From Allonocardiopsis opalescens (lineage in GTDB: Bacteria > Actinomycetota > Actinomycetes > Streptosporangiales > Streptosporangiaceae), in assembly GCF_003002095.1 (NCBI RefSeq), contig NZ_PVZC01000001.1:434001-498000 (forward strand): a DNA stretch of 64,000 nt, given 5' to 3'. Each line of letters opens with the position of its first letter. The stretch's first letter is position 1. The notes beneath the pieces were generated by a model, which had not been told where the DNA came from, made no database searches, and saw nothing but the letters and a program-made list of their open reading frames with translations. The position numbers were made by a program, and so were the translations under genes. Below are positions 27,001-36,540 of this stretch, piece after piece.

Positions 27001-30000
27001 CGCCGGGCTCGCCCGTTATCCGGACGCGGCGGCGCTCAGCGCCGGTCTCGACGCGGGCGATCCGGTGCCCGCCGTGCTGCTGCTCGCCTGCTCGGGCGGG
27101 GCGGAGGACGGTGCGGCCCGCGCGGCCGCGGGCGCCGTGCTCGCCGCCGTGCGCGCGGTGCTGGCCGATGAGCGCCTGGCGGACACCCGCCTGGTGGTGG
27201 TGACGCGGGGCGCGGTCGAGGCGGTGCCGGGCGAAGGCGTGGCCGACCTCGGCGCGGCCGCCGCCTGGGGCCTGGTCCGGTCGGCGCAGGCCGAGCACCC
27301 GGACCGCTTCGTCCTGGTGGACGCCGACCCGGCCGCCGCGGCCGTCCCCCTCGCCGCGCTGCCGGCCGCGGCCGGCTCCGGCGAGGGCCAGTCCGCGATC
27401 CGCGGCCCGGAGTGGCGCGTCCCACGGCTGGCGGCGGCGCGGCCGGCCCCGGCCGAGCGGCCGGTGGACCCCTCGGGAACGGTGCTGGTCACGGGTGGTA
27501 CCGGTGGGCTGGGCGCGCTGGTGGCGCGGCATCTGGTGGCCGAGTACGGGGTGCGGAGCCTGCTGCTGGTGAGCCGGCGCGGCCCGGAGGCCCCCGGAGC
27601 GGCCGAACTGGTCGCGCAGCTGGAGGGCCAGGGCGCGTCGGTGCGGGTGGCGGCCTGCGATGTGGCCGACCGCGCCGCGCTGGCCGCGCTGCTGGCGGCC
27701 GTCCCGGCGGACGCGCCGCTGACCGGGGTGGTGCATGCGGCGGGAGTGCTGGATGACGGGATCGTCTCGGCGCTGACGCCGGAGCGGTTGGACGCGGTGC
27801 TCAAGCCCAAGGCGGAGGCGGCCTGGCATCTGCACGAGCTGACGCGTGAGCTGGACCTGGGCATGTTCGTGCTGTTCTCCTCGGTGTCGGGTGTGCTGGG
27901 TGGCGCGGGCCAGGCCAATTACGCGGCGGCCAACGCCTTCCTGGACGCCCTGGCCCAGCACCGCCGTGCCGCCGGGCTGCCGGCCGTCTCGCTGGCCTGG
28001 GGACTGTGGGAGGCCGGCGGTATGGCCGGCGGGCTCGACGGCGGCGATGTGGCGCGGATGGCGCGCGGCGGGGTGCTGCCGCTGGCCGAGGCCGAGGGCC
28101 TGGAGCTGTTCGACGCCGCGCTCGCCGGTGAGCCGCTGCTGGTGCCGGTGAAGTGGGACCTGCCGGCGCTGCGCGCCGCCGGGGAGCCGCCGCGGATGCT
28201 GGCCCGGATCGCCGGGCGCCCGGCTCGGCGGGCCGCGGCGGCCGGTACGGCGCCGGCCGGCGGCTCGGCGCTCGCCGAGCGGCTGGCGGGCCTGGACCCC
28301 TCGCGCCGCCGGGCCGCGGTGGTGGAGCTGGTATCGGCGCAGGTGGCGGCGGTGCTCGGCTACGCCGACACCAAGGGGGTCGAGCCCGACCGGGCCTTCC
28401 AGGATCTCGGCTTCGACTCGCTGACCGCGGTGGAGTTCCGCAACGGCCTCAGCACGGCGACGGGGCTGCGCCTGCCGGCGACCCTGGTCTTCGACCACCC
28501 GACTCCGCTGGTACTGGCCGAGCACCTGCTGGCCGAGGTGGCGGGGACCGCGGACCGGGCCGCGGCGGCCGGGCCGGCGGCGGCGCCGGCGGACGAGCCG
28601 ATCGCGATCGTCGGGATGGCCTGCCGCTACCCGGGCGGGGTGAGCAGCCCCGAGGAGCTGTGGCGGCTGGTCGAGCAGGGCGGCGACGGCATCGCGTCCT
28701 TCCCGGCCGACCGGGGCTGGGACCTGGACGGCCTCTACGACCCCGACGCCCGCAGGCCGGGGACCTCCTACACGCGCGAGGGCGGCTTCCTGTACGGCGC
28801 CGCCGAGTTCGACCCGGGCTTCTTCGGCATCAGCCCGCGCGAGGCGCTGACCATGGACCCCCAGCAGCGGCTGCTGCTGGAGACCTCGTGGGAGGCATTC
28901 GAGCACGCCGGCATCGACCCGGCGGGCCTGAAAGGCAGCCCCACCGGCGTCTTCGCGGGGGTGATGTACCACGACTACGCGGGCGGCGGCAGCGGCGGCA
29001 GCGTGGTGTCCGGCCGGGTGGCCTACACCTTCGGCCTGGAGGGCCCGGCCGTCACCGTGGACACCGCCTGCTCCTCGTCCCTGGTCGCGCTGCACTGGGC
29101 GGCGCAGGCGCTGCGGTCGGGGGAGTGCTCGCTCGCGCTGGCGGGCGGTGTCGCGGTCATGGCCACGCCCGCGTCCTTCATCGAGTTCAGCCGGCAGCGC
29201 GGCCTGGCCGCCGACGGCCGGTGCCGCTCCTTCTCCGACGACGCCGCCGGGACCTCCTGGGGTGAGGGCGTCGGGGTGCTGGTGCTGGAGCGGCTCTCGG
29301 ACGCGCGCCGCAAGGGCCACCGCGTCCTCGCGGTGGTGCGCGGTTCGGCGATCAATCAGGACGGGGCGTCCAACGGCCTGACCGCGCCCAACGGACCCTC
29401 CCAGATGCGGGTGATCCGGCAGGCGCTCGCGGGCGCCGGGCTCGGGCCCGCGGATGTGGACCTGGTGGAGGCGCACGGCACCGGAACGAAGCTCGGCGAC
29501 CCGATCGAGGCCCAGGCCCTCCTGGCCACCTACGGGCAGGAGCGCCCCGAGGGCCGGCCGCTCTACCTGGGCTCGCTGAAGTCCAACATCGGGCACACCC
29601 AGGCGGCGGCGGGCGTCGCCGGGATCATCAAGACGGTCATGGCCATCCGCGCGGGGACGATGCCGAAGACCCTGCACGTCTCGGCCCCGACCTCGCAGGT
29701 GGACTGGTCCGAGGGCGCGGTGGAGCTGCTGACCGAGGCCCGCGCCTGGGAGGACCTGGGCCGCCCCCGCCGCGCCGGGGTCTCCTCCTTCGGGATCAGC
29801 GGCACCAACGCGCACGTCATCATCGAGCAGGCGGGCACCGAACCCGAGCCCGAGGACGCCGCTCCGGCCGGTGCCGCCGAGCCGGCGGCGGTGCCCTGGC
29901 CGCTGTCGGCGAAGACCGCCGAGGCGCTGCGCGCGCAGGCCGCGCGGCTGGCCGACCGGCTGGCCGAGCTGCCCGAGGCGCGGCCGCTCGACGTGGCGCA

Positions 30001-33000
30001 CGCCCTCAGCACCCGCTCGGCGCTGGCGCACCGCGCGGTCGTGGTGGTGCGCGACGGCGCGGCGGCGCGGGCGGAGCTGCGCGCGCTGGCCGAAGGGCGC
30101 CGGAGCGCCGACGCCCTGACCGGCACCACCGGCACGGGCCCCGGCGACACGGTGTTCGTCTTCCCGGGCCAGGGCTCCCAGTGGCTCGGCATGGGGCTGG
30201 ACCTGCTATCGGCGTCACCCGAGTTCGCGCGGGCGCTGGACGAGTGCGCCGCGGCCGTCGAGCGGCACGTCGACTGGCGGGTCCTGGACGTGCTGCGCGG
30301 CACGGAGGGAGCGCCGTCCCTCGACCGCGTCGACGTGGTGCAGCCGGTGCTGTGGGCCGTCATGGTCGCCCTGGCCGAGACCTGGCGCTCCATGGGCGTG
30401 CACCCGGCCGCGGTGGTGGGCCACTCCCAGGGCGAGGTGGCGGCGGCCTGCGTCGCGGGCGCGCTCTCGCTCGACGACGGCGCCCGCGTCGCGGTGGCGC
30501 GCAGCCGGGCGGTGGCCGAGCGGCTGACCGGCCTGGGCGGCGGCATGCTCTCGGTCGGGCTGCCCGAGGAACGGGCCCGCGAACTGCTGCGCGAGCGCGG
30601 CGACGGGCTCTCTGTGGCGGTCGTCAACGGCGCCGGCTCCGTGGTCGTCTCCGGCGACGGGGCGGCGCTCGACGCGCTCGCCGCCGACCTCAGGCGCGAC
30701 GACGTGCGGGTCAAGCGGGTGCCGGTGGACTACGCCTCCCACTCGGCGCACGTGGAGGTGCTCCGCGAGGACCTGCTGCGCGAACTGGCCGACATCCGGC
30801 CGCGCCCCGCCGCGGTGCCCTTCCACTCCACCGTGACCGGCGGCGTGGTGGACGACACCACCGCCCTGGACGCCGAATACTGGTACGCCAACCTGCGCGA
30901 AACCGTCTCCTTCCAGCGGGTCACGCACGACCTGCTGGCCCAGGGCGCGCGAGTCTTCGTGGAGCTGAGCCCGCACCCGGTGCTGACGATGGCCGTCGAG
31001 GAGACCGCCGCGGCCGCCGGCGCCGACGACGTGCTGGCGGTCGGCACCCTGCGCCGCGACGACGGCGGCCCGGACCGCTTCCTCGCCTCGGTCGGCCAGG
31101 CGTGGACGCGCGGCGCGCCGGTGGACTGGTCCGCCCTGTTCGCGGGCCGCGCCACCCGGCACGTCGAGCTGCCCGGCTACCCCTTCCAGCGCGAGCGCTT
31201 CTGGCTGGACGAGATCCCCGGGGCCGCCGCCGACGTGGCGTCGGCGGGCCTCGGCGCGGTGGACCACCCGGTGCTCGCGGCGGTGGTGGACAACCCCGAG
31301 TCCGAGGGCGCGGTGCTGACCGGCCGGCTCTCGCTGGACGCCCAGCCGTGGCTGGCCGACCACGCCGTGGTCGGCTCCGTGCTGCTCCCCGGGACCGGCT
31401 TCGTGGAGCTGGCCGTCCGCGCCGGCGACGAGGTCGGCTGCGGCGCGGTCGAGGAACTGACCCTGGAGGCGCCGCTGCTGCTGCCCGAGCGGGGCGCGGT
31501 GGCGCTGCGCGTCGTGGTCGACGCCGCCCGCCCGGACGGCCGCCGCGCGCTCGGGATCTACTCGCGCGCCGAAGAATCGGCGCCGGCACCGGCCTGGACC
31601 CGGCACGCCACCGGTGTGCTCGCCCCGGCCGCCGAGGCGCCGCCCGCCGGGGGCGAGGCATGGCCGCCGCCGGGCGCGGAGCCCATCGACGTGGCCGGCC
31701 TGTACGAGCGCCTGGCGGCGGACGGCTACGGCTACGGCCCGGTCTTCCAGGGGCTGCGCGCCGCCTGGCACCACGACGGCGAACTCTTCGCCGAGGTGGC
31801 GCTGCCCGAGGACGAGGCCGAGCAGGCGGACCGGTACGGGGTCCACCCGGCCCTGCTGGACGCCGCCCTGCACGTCGGCTTCCTGGGCGGCGGGACCGAG
31901 GACGGCGGCGGCCCCGAGCGCGACGGGCCGCTGATCCCCTTCGAGTGGAACGGCGTGTCGCTGCACGCGGCGGGCGCCGCCCGGCTGCGGGTGCGCGCCG
32001 GGGCGGGCCCCGAGGCCGGCGCGGGCACCGCCAGCATGCGGCTGGAGATCGCCGACGCCACCGGCGCGCCGGTGGCCACCGTGCGCTCGCTGGTGGCGCG
32101 CCCGGTGTCGTCCGCGCAGCTCGACGCGGCCCGCGCGGCGCAGGGCGGCCACCAGGAGTCCCTGTACCGGCTGCGCTGGGAGCGCCCGGCCGCCGGGAGC
32201 GCCGTGGCCGCCCGCGGCGGCGAGCCGTGCGTGCTGCTGGGGCCGGACCGGTCCGGGCTCGCGGCCGGCGAGCCCTCGGTGCGGCCCTACCCGGACGCGG
32301 CGGCGGTGGCCGCGGCGGTGGAGTCCGGCGAGCTGCCCGCGGACGTCGTGGCGCTGTACCAGGTGCCCGGCGCCGCGGCGGACGGCGAGGCGGTACCCGG
32401 CGCCGTCAGGGCCGACCTCGGGCACAGCCTCGCGGCGGTGCGGTCCTGGCTGGCCGAGGAGCGGCTGGCCGGGGCCCGGCTGGTGGTGGTGACGCGCGGC
32501 GCCGTCGACGCCGACGGGACCGAGTCCGTCGACCTGGCGGCCGCCCCCGTGTGGGGCCTGGTCCGCGCCGCCCAGTCCGAGAGCCCGGACCGCGTCGTGC
32601 TGCTCGACCTGCCGGACGCCCCGGACACGGGCGCGGCCGCCGCCGCGATCGCCGCCGCCCGCTCGGGTGAACCGCAGGCGGCGCTGCGCGGCGGGGAGCT
32701 GCTGGCGCCCCGGCTCGCCCCGGCGGCGGCGCCGCCGGCCGATGCCGCGCCCCCGTGGCCGGTGTCGGGCACCGTGCTGGTCACCGGCGGCACCGGCGGG
32801 CTGGGCGCCCTGGCAGCCCGCCACCTGGCCGCCGAGCACGGCGTGCGCCGCCTGCTGCTGGTCAGCCGGAGCGGCCCGGCCGCCGAAGGGGCGGCCGAAC
32901 TGGTCGCCGAACTGGAGGGGCTCGGGGCGGCGGCCACCGTGGCCGCCTGCGATGTCGCCGACCGGGCGGCGCTGGCCGGGCTGCTGGCCGGGATCCCGGC

Positions 33001-34753
33001 CGAGCACCCGCTGACCGGGGTGGTGCACACCGCCGGGGTCAGCGCCAACGCGGTCATCGGCGGCCTCACCCCTGAGCACTTGGAGGCGGTGCTGCGGCCG
33101 AAGGCCGACGCGGCCTGGCACCTGCACGAGCTGACCCGCGAACTCGACCTGGCGCTGTTCGTGCTCTACTCGTCCACCTCGACGCTGCTGGACAACCCCG
33201 GCCAGGGCAACTACGCGGCGGCCAACACCTTCCTGGACGCCCTGGCCCGGCACCGGCGCTCGCTCGGCCTGCCCGCGACCTCGCTGGCCTGGGGGCTGTG
33301 GGGCGAGGGCCACGGCATGGGCCGGCACCTCAGCGAGGCCGACGTGCAGCGCATCGGCCGCTGGGGGCAGCGCGCCCTCACGGCCGCCGAGGGCCTGGCC
33401 CTGCTGGACGCGGCCGTCACCGTCTCGGCGGAGGCCGGCGACGCCGCCCTGATGCCGGCCCGGCTGGACCTGGCCGCGCTGCGGGCCCGGACCGACGGCG
33501 TGCCCGCGGTGCTGCGCGGGCTCGTCCCGGCCGGACGGCGCAGCGCGGCGGGCGCGGCCGAGCGCCCGGACGCCGAGGCGCTGCGGCGCCGCGTCGCCGG
33601 GCTGCCGCAGGACGAGGCCGAACAGGTGCTGCTCGACCTGGTCCGCACCCAGGTGGCGGCGGTGCTCGGGCACGCGTCGGCCGACGCGGTCGAGCCCGAG
33701 CGCAACTTCCTGGAGCTGGGCTTCGACTCGCTGACCGCGGTCGAGCTGCGCAACGGGCTGAAGGCCGCCACCGGGCTTCGGCTGTCCGCCACGGTCGCCT
33801 TCGACGCGCCCAGCGCGCGCGCCCTGGCCCGCCAGCTGCGCGAGGACCTGGCCGCGCAGTCCGCACCCGCCGCACCGCCCGGCGCCGCCCCGGCGGCCGC
33901 CGCACCGGCCGGTGGCGGCTCCGACGCCGCCGACCAGGGCCCCGACACGCTGAGCGCGCTGTTCCGCGAGGCGGTCGGCGCCGGCCGCTTCGTCCCCGCG
34001 CTGTCCATGCTGCGCTCGGTCGCGCTGCTGCGGCCCGGCTACTCCTCGCCGGAGGAGCCCGGCGGGGTACCGGAGCCGGTGCGGCTGGCGAGCGGCCCGA
34101 AGGCGCCGCGGCTGTACTGCGTCAACTCGCCGATGGCCTTCGGCGGGGCGCACCAGTTCGTCCGGGTGGCCGCGGGCTTCCGCGACGTCCGCGACGTCCT
34201 GGCGCTGCCGCTGCCCGGCTTCGGCCGCGGCGAGCCGCTGCCGGACTCGGTGGACACCGTCGCCCGCGGCTTCGCCGAGAGCATCCGCCGCGACGGGGGC
34301 GCCGACGAGCCCTTCGCGGTGGTCGGCTACTCCGGCGGCGGGGTCTTCGCGCACGCCACCGCGCACGTCCTGGAGGAGCTGGGGGTCCCCCCGGCGGCCG
34401 TGGTGCTGCTGGACACCCATGTGCCCAGGCCGGGCACTGGCGACGCCGCCTGGCAGGGCATCGTCCAGGGCGTGCTGGACCGGGAGGCGTCCTACGGGCC
34501 GCTGACCAGCGCCCGGCTGTCGGCGATGAGCTGGTACATCGGCCTGCTCCAGGACCGCGAGCTGCCCGAGCTGGCGGCGCCGATCCTGTTCGTCGGCCCC
34601 GGCGGGCAGAAGACGGTCGACACCTGGCGGGGCACCTGGGAGATCGCCGACGCGGTCGCCGAGATCGACGTGGACCACTTCTCCATGGTCGAGGAGGAGT
34701 CCGCGCGGACGGCCGGGGCCATCGAGGACTGGCTGGGGACGGTCACCACCTAG
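12731..34753 (+). CDS. Type I modular polyketide synthase, four modules plus thioesterase (PKS B)
   Basis: About 7340 residues. Start chosen at ATG 12731 because it gives the standard N-terminal coiled-coil docking helix ([20 protein letters not shown]...) and has GAGG at 12722-12725, overlapping the stop of PKS A. Order: docking helix; four KS-AT-DH-KR-ACP modules; thioesterase. All four KSs carry TACSSS. ATs 1-3 have GHSIGE and HAFHSP (malonyl); AT 4 has GHSQGE and YASH (methylmalonyl). KRs 1-3 have LDD (B-type); KR 4 lacks it (A-type). No enoylreductase is present. The TE has GYSGG, so PKS B performs the last four extensions and releases the chain. Neighbouring modules share long stretches of nearly identical DNA. 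A perfect 28-bp palindrome follows the stop codon. Function as the terminal PKS is secure; lactam versus lactone or acid release is inferred from the starter genes. Confidence 0.97.
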   Translation: MGKSDERIVEALRTSLKEAERLRERNRKLTAALREPIAIVGMACRYPGGVSSPEDLWRLVAEGTDAVAPFPADRGWDLHRLYDPTGEREGTSLTREGGFLYDAAEFDPDFFGISPGEARFMDPQQRLLLESGWEALERAGIDPSGLKGSPTGVFAGVMYHDYAYSSSGGSVVSGRVAYTLGLEGPAVTVDTACSSSLVAAHLAIQSLRNGECSLALAGGVTVMATPEMFVEFSRQRGLAADGRCKSFSDAADGVGWSEGVGVLVLERLSDARRNGHQVLAVVRGSAVNQDGASNGLTAPNGPSQVRVIRQALASARISADQVDLVEAHGTGTTLGDPIEAQALLATYGQERPEGRPLYLGSLKSNIGHAQAAAGVGGVIKAVMAMRSGTMPKTLHVDAPSSQVDWAAGAVRLLTEARPWEAGPHPRRAAVSSFGISGTNAHIIVEQAPAEEPAAEPAAPGAPAPLLPVVVSGRGERGLAAQAGRLAAFFEHRGEADPRDAAAALVETRAALDHRAVVVAADRAEAVAGLRALAAGEPHPSVVRGHARSGGLGVLFSGQGSQRPGMGRELHAAFPVFAAAFDEVCGLLDGLLAEPLREAGAASLRAVLWAEPGEERAELLDQTLYTQAGLFAFEVALFRLAESWGVRPDFLAGHSIGEISAAHVAGVLSLPDACALVAARGRLMQALPSGGVMVAVQAAEETVLPFLSGVEDRVGIAAVNGPASVVVSGARDAVDTAAARLRDAGHKTRPLRVSHAFHSPLMEPMLAEFAAAIAGLSFQPPEIPVVSNVTGEPAGAEIASPDYWVRHVRAAVRFGAGVGSLYGRGVRSFLEIGPDSVLTAMGRANLPEDAEALFVPAARRDRDEVRQAAAALAALHAHGARVDWTPFLTGRTGGRVELPTYAFQRQRYWLNSTGGTGAADAARLGQAAADHPLLGAVVSLPVTDSVVLTGRISLDTHPWLADHQVLGTVLVPGAALVELAIRAGDEAGCPVVDELTLQAPLVLDDGGGTDLRVAVGAADELGRRPVEIYSCGDGGRMEGVWTRHATGFLTAARPGGSAPDLSVWPPEGAEPVAVDGFYRELVDVGLSYGPAFQGLRAAWRRGDELFAEVALPERSDDGTGAFGIDPALLDAALHGGFLRADDDGAAGPSVPFAWSGVELFAGGASSLRVRLAGTGTDGVEVWLADPSGAPVAAVRSLVARPVAAGQLAAARSSAGGRHDTLFDLRWTPAGPATAEPAAAISLALLGGGRPEPAELLGGAGAYPDASALGAAVAAGAPAPAAVLLPCVADPAADAAAAARILTRRALAAVHELLADERLAGSRLVVVTRGAVEAVPGEGVADVGGAAVWGLVRAAQAEHPDRFVLVDIADGEGPAGGAPAAVLAAGEPQAAVRGGRLLVPRLGRAAVADGPAPERPASGTVLVTGGTGGLGALVARHLVAEHGVRGLLLVSRRGAEAPGAAELVAELEASGASVRVAACDVSDREALRALLATVPAEAPLTGVVHTAGVLDDGVVTALTPERLDAVLRPKAEAAWHLHELTRELDLGMFVLFSSVSGLVGGAAQANYAAANAFLDGLAQHRRAAGLPAVSLAWGLWEQTGGMGGGLGADERARMTRDGLLGLSDTEGLELFDTAAGRDEPVLAPVKWDLELLRRAGADEVPPIMRGLVGRPARRAAAAAGGGSPLAERLAGVDPSRRRAAVVELVAAQVAAVLGYADAKGVEPGRAFQDLGFDSLTAVEFRNGLGKATGLRLPATLVFDYPTPLALAEHLLAEVDGDVERAEPLPSAAAVDEPIAIVGMACRYPGGVSSPEDLWRLVAEGGDGVSLFPADRGWDLHRLFDPSGEREGTSLTREGGFLHDAADFDPDFFGISPGEARFMDPQQRLLLETSWEAFERAGIDPAGLKGSPTGVFAGVMYHDYAYSSSGGSVVSGRVAYTFGLEGPAVTVDTACSSSLVALHWAAQALRSGECSLALAGGVTVMATPDSFVEFSRQRGLAADGRCKSFSDAADGVGWSEGVGVLVLERLSDARRNGHQVLAVVRGSAVNQDGASNGLTAPNGPSQVRVIRQALAGAGIAPADVDLVEAHGTGTKLGDPIEAQALLATYGQDRPDDRPLYLGSLKSNIGHAQAAAGVGGVIKAVMAMRKGVMPRTLHADAPSTQVDWSAGAVELLTEPRPWEPAGHPRRAGVSSFGISGTNAHVIIEQAPADDAADDPAEEPGAPVVPVAVSGRGERGLAAQAGRLADFLDTRDDARLPDVAAALVGTRSALDHRAVVLAADRAEAVDGLRALAAGEPHPGLVRGVARPGGLGVLFSGQGSQRLGMGRELHAAFPVFAAAFDQACESLDGLLAEPLREAGAASLREVLWADPESAAAGLLDQTLYTQAGLFAFEVALFRLFESWGVAPDFVAGHSIGEISAAHVAGVLPLADACVLVAARGRLMQALPAGGVMLAVQAGEDAVLPFLAGVEDRAGIAAVNGPASVVVSGAGEAVAAVAARLAEAGHKTRPLRVSHAFHSPLMDPMLAEFEAVIADLRFQAPTVPVVSNVSGGLAGDEIATPDYWVRHVRAAVRFGDGVRTLDAQGVRTFLEIGPDSVLAAMGPANLAEDAEAVFAAASRRDRDEVRQAVTALAGLHAHGTPVGWAALLPARPARVELPTYAFQRQRYWVDSAVTTVAGDAVRLGQGSADHPLLGAVLADPDSGTVTLTGRLARDTQPWLADHEVLGTVLVPGTALVELAIRAGDEVGCPVLDELTLEAPLPVPEHTGLAVQVVAEPEGPAADRYRVRVHSRPDGAAPGTPWTRHASGVLAAAPPEDAEDFEFAAWPPEGAEPIALDGLYPELAGIGLAYGPAFQGLRAVWRRGDEVFAEVALPEQAAEDAAGYGLHPALLDAALHAGLAAGDGGDGPAVPFAWSGVELLAGGAAALRVRLSVSGPGGTELRLADPSGAPVAVVRSLAVRPLADEGAAAVTAGLRDALYRLDWEAAPAASRPLPGRTAVLTGGAFPARPDGADTYPDPSALAAAVDAGAAVPDVLLLPCASDPAAPDAAEAAGALARGALAAVREMLADERLAGSRLVVVTRGAVEAVPGEGVADVGAAAVWGLVRAARAEHPDRFALVDLDADAPASALAAAVGSGEPEAAVRSERLYVPRLTRVRAAEAAGSAAARERLAAGSVLVTGGTGGLGALVARHLVAEYGVRSLLLVSRRGPDAPGAAELVAELEALGASVRVAACDVADRAAVAGLLAGVPADLPLTGMVHAAGVLDDGIVSALTPERLDAVLKPKADAAWHLHELTRDLDLGMFVLFSSVSGVLGGAGQANYAAANAFLDALAQHRRAAGLPAVSLAWGLWEREGGMGGGLGTADRSRMARGGVLPLSDAEGLALLDAAIGRAEAVLAPVKWDLALLRSGGEPPRTLSRLVGRPARRSAAGAVRSAGGSVLAERLAGVEAARRRGVVVELVRAQAAAVLGHADAEAVEPGRAFQDLGFDSLTAVEFRNGLSTATGLRLPATLVFDYPTPLALADHLLAEAAGAVRRDASLPAAGPVDEPIAIVGMACRYPGGVSSPEELWRLVAEGGDGIALFPADRGWDLHRLYDPSGERADTSYTREGGFLYDAAEFDPDFFGISPGEARYMDPQQRLLLETSWEAFERAGIDPAGLKGSPTGVFAGVMYHDYAGNAGGGGNMVSGRVSYTFGLEGPAVTVDTACSSSLVALHLASQALRSGECSLALAGGVTVMATPASFVEFSRQRGLSADGRCRSFADAADGVGWSEGVGVLVLERLSDARRNGHRVLAVVRGSAVNQDGASNGITAPNGPSQVRVIRQALAGAGMTPDQVDAVEAHGTGTTLGDPIEAQALIATYGQERPEGRPLYLGSLKSNIGHTQAAAGVAGVIKMVQAMRHGVLPKTLHAEVPSSRVDWSAGAVELLAEPRPWEADGRPRRAGVSSFGISGTNAHVIIEQPPAEEPARAADAPDDAAQPPVPLVPVAVSGRGEHGLAAQAGRLADFLAERADTGLPDIAAALLGTRSALDHRAVVLAADRAEALDGLRALAAGEPHPSLVRGAVRTGGLGLVFSGQGSQRAGMGRGLHAAFPVFAAAFDAACESFDGLLAEPLREAGAASLREVLWAGPESDAAGLLDRTVFTQAGLFAFEVALFRLLESWGTAPDFVAGHSIGEISAAHVAGVLPLADACALVAARGRLMQALPDGGVMLAVQAGEDTVLPFLAGVEDRAGIAAVNGPAAVVVSGAGDVVADIAARLGEAGHKTRPLRVSHAFHSPLMDPMLAEFEAAIADLSFRPPEIPVVSNVSGALAGDEIATPDYWVRHVRAAVRFADGVRALHAEGVRSFLEVGPDSVLASPVLETLGEAAAQAAVVAAARRDRDEVRQAVAALAALHAHGVPVDWTPFLGGRGGARVELPTYAFQRQRYWLDAAGPGEVGSAGLRPAEHPLLGAVVAAPDGGAVTLTGRLSPDAQPWLADHQVLGTALVPGTALVELAIRAGDEVGCGALAELTLEAPLVLAAPTVIQVVAEAPDEAGRRGVAVHSRPEDAPDGTGWVRHAAGTLLPAAAPAGPPDTGLSEWPPEGAEPVELAGFYEGLADAGFGYGPAFRGLRAAWRRGGEVYAEAALPDAADADSFGIHPALLDAALHAAFVRQDEGAPPEAPSVPFAWSDVALHATGAAAVRVRVAPAADGGMAVTLADGSGAPVVTVGSLAVRPVSAEGLRTASAGRRDALYRVEWAAAPAPTGPDPVRAALLGADPFGLGGQDAGLARYPDAAALSAGLDAGDPVPAVLLLACSGGAEDGAARAAAGAVLAAVRAVLADERLADTRLVVVTRGAVEAVPGEGVADLGAAAAWGLVRSAQAEHPDRFVLVDADPAAAAVPLAALPAAAGSGEGQSAIRGPEWRVPRLAAARPAPAERPVDPSGTVLVTGGTGGLGALVARHLVAEYGVRSLLLVSRRGPEAPGAAELVAQLEGQGASVRVAACDVADRAALAALLAAVPADAPLTGVVHAAGVLDDGIVSALTPERLDAVLKPKAEAAWHLHELTRELDLGMFVLFSSVSGVLGGAGQANYAAANAFLDALAQHRRAAGLPAVSLAWGLWEAGGMAGGLDGGDVARMARGGVLPLAEAEGLELFDAALAGEPLLVPVKWDLPALRAAGEPPRMLARIAGRPARRAAAAGTAPAGGSALAERLAGLDPSRRRAAVVELVSAQVAAVLGYADTKGVEPDRAFQDLGFDSLTAVEFRNGLSTATGLRLPATLVFDHPTPLVLAEHLLAEVAGTADRAAAAGPAAAPADEPIAIVGMACRYPGGVSSPEELWRLVEQGGDGIASFPADRGWDLDGLYDPDARRPGTSYTREGGFLYGAAEFDPGFFGISPREALTMDPQQRLLLETSWEAFEHAGIDPAGLKGSPTGVFAGVMYHDYAGGGSGGSVVSGRVAYTFGLEGPAVTVDTACSSSLVALHWAAQALRSGECSLALAGGVAVMATPASFIEFSRQRGLAADGRCRSFSDDAAGTSWGEGVGVLVLERLSDARRKGHRVLAVVRGSAINQDGASNGLTAPNGPSQMRVIRQALAGAGLGPADVDLVEAHGTGTKLGDPIEAQALLATYGQERPEGRPLYLGSLKSNIGHTQAAAGVAGIIKTVMAIRAGTMPKTLHVSAPTSQVDWSEGAVELLTEARAWEDLGRPRRAGVSSFGISGTNAHVIIEQAGTEPEPEDAAPAGAAEPAAVPWPLSAKTAEALRAQAARLADRLAELPEARPLDVAHALSTRSALAHRAVVVVRDGAAARAELRALAEGRRSADALTGTTGTGPGDTVFVFPGQGSQWLGMGLDLLSASPEFARALDECAAAVERHVDWRVLDVLRGTEGAPSLDRVDVVQPVLWAVMVALAETWRSMGVHPAAVVGHSQGEVAAACVAGALSLDDGARVAVARSRAVAERLTGLGGGMLSVGLPEERARELLRERGDGLSVAVVNGAGSVVVSGDGAALDALAADLRRDDVRVKRVPVDYASHSAHVEVLREDLLRELADIRPRPAAVPFHSTVTGGVVDDTTALDAEYWYANLRETVSFQRVTHDLLAQGARVFVELSPHPVLTMAVEETAAAAGADDVLAVGTLRRDDGGPDRFLASVGQAWTRGAPVDWSALFAGRATRHVELPGYPFQRERFWLDEIPGAAADVASAGLGAVDHPVLAAVVDNPESEGAVLTGRLSLDAQPWLADHAVVGSVLLPGTGFVELAVRAGDEVGCGAVEELTLEAPLLLPERGAVALRVVVDAARPDGRRALGIYSRAEESAPAPAWTRHATGVLAPAAEAPPAGGEAWPPPGAEPIDVAGLYERLAADGYGYGPVFQGLRAAWHHDGELFAEVALPEDEAEQADRYGVHPALLDAALHVGFLGGGTEDGGGPERDGPLIPFEWNGVSLHAAGAARLRVRAGAGPEAGAGTASMRLEIADATGAPVATVRSLVARPVSSAQLDAARAAQGGHQESLYRLRWERPAAGSAVAARGGEPCVLLGPDRSGLAAGEPSVRPYPDAAAVAAAVESGELPADVVALYQVPGAAADGEAVPGAVRADLGHSLAAVRSWLAEERLAGARLVVVTRGAVDADGTESVDLAAAPVWGLVRAAQSESPDRVVLLDLPDAPDTGAAAAAIAAARSGEPQAALRGGELLAPRLAPAAAPPADAAPPWPVSGTVLVTGGTGGLGALAARHLAAEHGVRRLLLVSRSGPAAEGAAELVAELEGLGAAATVAACDVADRAALAGLLAGIPAEHPLTGVVHTAGVSANAVIGGLTPEHLEAVLRPKADAAWHLHELTRELDLALFVLYSSTSTLLDNPGQGNYAAANTFLDALARHRRSLGLPATSLAWGLWGEGHGMGRHLSEADVQRIGRWGQRALTAAEGLALLDAAVTVSAEAGDAALMPARLDLAALRARTDGVPAVLRGLVPAGRRSAAGAAERPDAEALRRRVAGLPQDEAEQVLLDLVRTQVAAVLGHASADAVEPERNFLELGFDSLTAVELRNGLKAATGLRLSATVAFDAPSARALARQLREDLAAQSAPAAPPGAAPAAAAPAGGGSDAADQGPDTLSALFREAVGAGRFVPALSMLRSVALLRPGYSSPEEPGGVPEPVRLASGPKAPRLYCVNSPMAFGGAHQFVRVAAGFRDVRDVLALPLPGFGRGEPLPDSVDTVARGFAESIRRDGGADEPFAVVGYSGGGVFAHATAHVLEELGVPPAAVVLLDTHVPRPGTGDAAWQGIVQGVLDREASYGPLTSARLSAMSWYIGLLQDRELPELAAPILFVGPGGQKTVDTWRGTWEIADAVAEIDVDHFSMVEEESARTAGAIEDWLGTVTT
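18095..23310 (+). other. PKS B module B2: KS-AT-DH-KR-ACP
   Basis: KS about 18098-19335, AT about 19390-20740 (GHSIGE, HAFHSP near 20250: malonyl), DH about 20780-21610 (HxxxGxxxxP, [10 protein letters not shown]), KR about 21640-22990 (LDD, FSSVSG), ACP about 23020-23300 (GFDSL). All catalytic residues checked are present, so an E double bond is predicted. Its KR core shares a 108-bp identical tract with module B3. Confidence 0.92.
22231..22338. repeat. KR-core tract identical to 27481-27588
   Basis: 108 bp around the NADPH-binding motif of KR B2 are identical base for base to KR B3, while the flanking KR structural subdomains differ clearly. This suggests gene conversion rather than simple protein conservation. 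Confidence 0.85.
23342..28550 (+). other. PKS B module B3: KS-AT-DH-KR-ACP
   Basis: KS about 23345-24590, AT about 24655-26000 (GHSIGE, HAFHSP near 25520: malonyl), DH about 26040-26870 (HxxxGxxxxP, [10 protein letters not shown]), KR about 26900-28220 (LDD, FSSVSG), ACP about 28260-28540 (GFDSL). Predicted E double bond from malonate. The ACP-KS junction at its end is nearly identical to the A2-A3 junction of PKS A. Confidence 0.92.
27481..27588. repeat. KR-core tract identical to 22231-22338
   Basis: Partner of the KR B2 tract. Third-codon positions are also identical across all 108 bp. Confidence 0.85.
28457..28690. repeat. ACP-KS junction tract shared with 7105-7338
   Basis: Partner of the PKS A tract; joins ACP B3 to KS B4. 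Same length, no gaps, about four base differences. Confidence 0.85.
28590..34753 (+). other. PKS B module B4: KS-AT(methylmalonyl)-DH-KR-ACP-TE
   Basis: KS about 28595-29835. AT about 29890-31215 is unlike the others: [20 protein letters not shown] near 30420 and YASH near 30730, the methylmalonyl-CoA pattern. DH about 31262-32120 (HxxxGxxxxP, [10 protein letters not shown]). KR about 32160-33540 lacks LDD (GVSANAVI) but keeps the catalytic Ser and Tyr: A-type. ACP about 33570-33850. TE about 34110-34750 with GYSGG near 34325 and a C-terminal DHFSM His motif. Predicted last unit: alpha-methyl with a Z double bond next to the released carboxyl carbon. Confidence 0.92.
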
Positions 34754-34762
34754 CCGGGGGAG

Positions 34763-34790
34763 CCGGGGTCCGCCGCGCGGCGGACCCCGG
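34763..34790 (+). terminator. Perfect 28-bp palindrome after PKS B
   Basis: Ten bases after the PKS B stop codon, two 14-nt arms (34763-34776 and 34777-34790) are exactly complementary. There is no T-run, as usual for actinomycete terminators. It separates the PKS B transcript from the promoter-like region before the ligase. Confidence 0.6.
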
Positions 34791-34848
34791 CGCCGCGGCG
34801 CGCTCCCGTATCCGGGCCGGGCCCGGCGGAGCGGCGGGAACGGTCGGA

Positions 34849-34894
34849 TAGGGGACGTTAGGGGTACGGCGCGAACGCGCCGCCGGGATAGCGT
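34849..34894 (+). promoter_or_regulatory. Candidate activator-dependent promoter of the ligase-decarboxylase-PKS C operon
   Basis: Two TAGGGG hexamers (34849-34854 and 34859-34864) form a 10-bp-spaced direct repeat with the core GGGGACGTTAGGGG. A -10-like TAGCGT at 34889-34894 follows after 24 nt, with no recognisable -35 hexamer. This geometry places the repeat where a class II activator would bind. A nearly identical core with the same spacing precedes the sugar operon at 53718. The leader to the GTG start at 34993 would be about 90 nt. The motif is visible; the binding protein (LAL regulator) is inferred. Confidence 0.45.
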
Positions 34895-34992
34895 CGCAGC
34901 GAAATCGGAATGGTCCGTCATACCCGATATCTCCCCTCCCGGGGGACGCGGACCGACGGGGAACGCGCCGGAGCGAGAACAGGAGAGCGGCC

Positions 34993-36540
34993 GTGGACGG
35001 CTTCGCCGACGCAACGCACGGGGACCCGGAGCCCGATCACCCCTGGGCCGGGCTCGTGCCCGCCCTGCTCGACGACGCCGCCGCCCGCGAGCCCGCGGCC
35101 CGCGCCGTCACCGACGCCGGCGGCTCGTGGACCTACGCCGAGCTGTCCGCCCACAGCCGGGCCTTCGACCGCTGGCTGCGCGACAGGGGTGTGGCGCCGG
35201 GCGAGCGCGTCGTGGTGCGGGTCCCCACCGGCCGCGAGCAGGTGGCGATGCTGTACGGCACCGTCCGCGGCGGCGCGGTGTTCGTGCCGCTCAACGCCGC
35301 GATGAAGCCCTACCACCTGCGCTCGGTCATCGGAAATGCCGAACCGCGGCTGATCGTGGTGGACGACGGCTCGGTCGAGATGATGCGCGGCCTCGGCCCG
35401 GTGCCCGTGTACGGCCTCGGCGAGGTCTGGGAGCAGGTGGCCGCGCTGGCCGCCGAGGGCGCCGAAGCCGAGCCGGCGCGCATCAGCGCCGCCGACATCG
35501 CCGTGCTGGTGTACACCTCGGGCAGCACCTCGGCGCCCAAGGCCGTCATCTGCCCGCACGCGCAGATGACCTTCGCGACCCGGTCCATCGCCGCCGTGCT
35601 GCGCTACCGCCCCGACGACGTCGTGTTCTGCCGCTTCCCGATCTCGTGGGACTACGGCCTGTACAAGGTGCTGCTGGCCACACTGGCCGGCGCCGAGCTG
35701 GTGCTGGCCGACGGCGAGGCCGACCTGCTGCTGCTGAAGCGGATCCGGGAGTGCGGCGCGACCGTGGTCCCGATCGTCCCCTCCTTCGCCCAGATGATCA
35801 CCACCCTGGCCCGGCGGGAGTCCGAGCCGGTGACGACCGTGCGCATGTTCACCAACACCGGGGCGGCGCTGTCGGACGCGGCCACCGAGGAGCTGCGCCG
35901 GGTGTTCCCCGGCTCCCGGGTGGTGCGCCAGTTCGGGCAGACCGAGTGCAAGCGCGTCTCCATCATGCCGCCCGAGGAGGAGCGCGAGCGGCCCCAGTCG
36001 GTGGGCCTGCCGCTGCCCGGCACCCGGGTGGCGATCCTGGACGAGGACGGCCGGCCGGTCCCCGCCGGCCGGACCGGCGAGATCGTGGTCACCGGCCCGC
36101 ACGTCATGCCCGGCTACTGGCGCGCCCCCGAACTGACGGCCGCCAGCTTCCGCCCCGACCCCGAGACCGGCGGGACCCGCCTGCACACCGGCGACTACGG
36201 CCGGCTCGACGAGGACGGCTACCTCTACTTCGACGGCCGCCGCGACGACATGTTCAAGCGCAAGGGCATCCGGATGAGCACTCTGGAGATCGAGGCGGCC
36301 GCCCTGGACATCCCCGGCGTGCACGCCGCCGCGGCCGTGCCGCCGAGCGGCCGGCGCGACCTCGCGCTGTGCGTGGAGACCGAGCTGGCCCCGCACACCG
36401 TCCTCAAGGAGCTGGCGGGCCGGCTGGAGCCGGCCAAGGTGCCGGCCAGCTGCCACGTCTTCGACCGGCTGCCGCTGACCAGCCACGGCAAGAACGAGCG
36501 CGCCAAGCTCGCCGAGCTCCTGGACGGAGGTGCCCGGTGA
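34993..36540 (+). CDS. AMP-forming amino acid:ACP ligase (stand-alone adenylation enzyme)
   Basis: 515 residues, ANL superfamily. It should activate an amino acid as the acyl-AMP and load it onto a carrier-protein phosphopantetheine for the polyketide starter. GTG start supported by AGGAGAG 6 nt upstream. Visible motifs: P-loop YTSGST about residue 173; GQTE about 315; HTGDYG about 397; RRDDMFKRKG hinge about 415; C-terminal catalytic Lys in SHGKNERAK about 499. SWDYGLYK (Asp about 220) precedes the A5 region. An acidic residue hereabouts is characteristic of the beta-amino-acid ligases of macrolactam pathways (VinN family), where it contacts the substrate amine; I have not aligned it. No PCP or condensation domain is fused. 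It overlaps the decarboxylase by 4 bp (GTGA), implying coupled translation and a joint role. The substrate (aspartate-, methylaspartate- or glutamate-like) cannot be fixed from sequence alone. Confidence 0.85.
   Translation: MDGFADATHGDPEPDHPWAGLVPALLDDAAAREPAARAVTDAGGSWTYAELSAHSRAFDRWLRDRGVAPGERVVVRVPTGREQVAMLYGTVRGGAVFVPLNAAMKPYHLRSVIGNAEPRLIVVDDGSVEMMRGLGPVPVYGLGEVWEQVAALAAEGAEAEPARISAADIAVLVYTSGSTSAPKAVICPHAQMTFATRSIAAVLRYRPDDVVFCRFPISWDYGLYKVLLATLAGAELVLADGEADLLLLKRIRECGATVVPIVPSFAQMITTLARRESEPVTTVRMFTNTGAALSDAATEELRRVFPGSRVVRQFGQTECKRVSIMPPEEERERPQSVGLPLPGTRVAILDEDGRPVPAGRTGEIVVTGPHVMPGYWRAPELTAASFRPDPETGGTRLHTGDYGRLDEDGYLYFDGRRDDMFKRKGIRMSTLEIEAAALDIPGVHAAAAVPPSGRRDLALCVETELAPHTVLKELAGRLEPAKVPASCHVFDRLPLTSHGKNERAKLAELLDGGAR

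Noticed and set aside
34110-34750. Reductive or condensing release domain at the end of PKS B
   Set aside because: GYSGG and the C-terminal His motif are those of an alpha/beta-hydrolase thioesterase; no NADPH motif is present.
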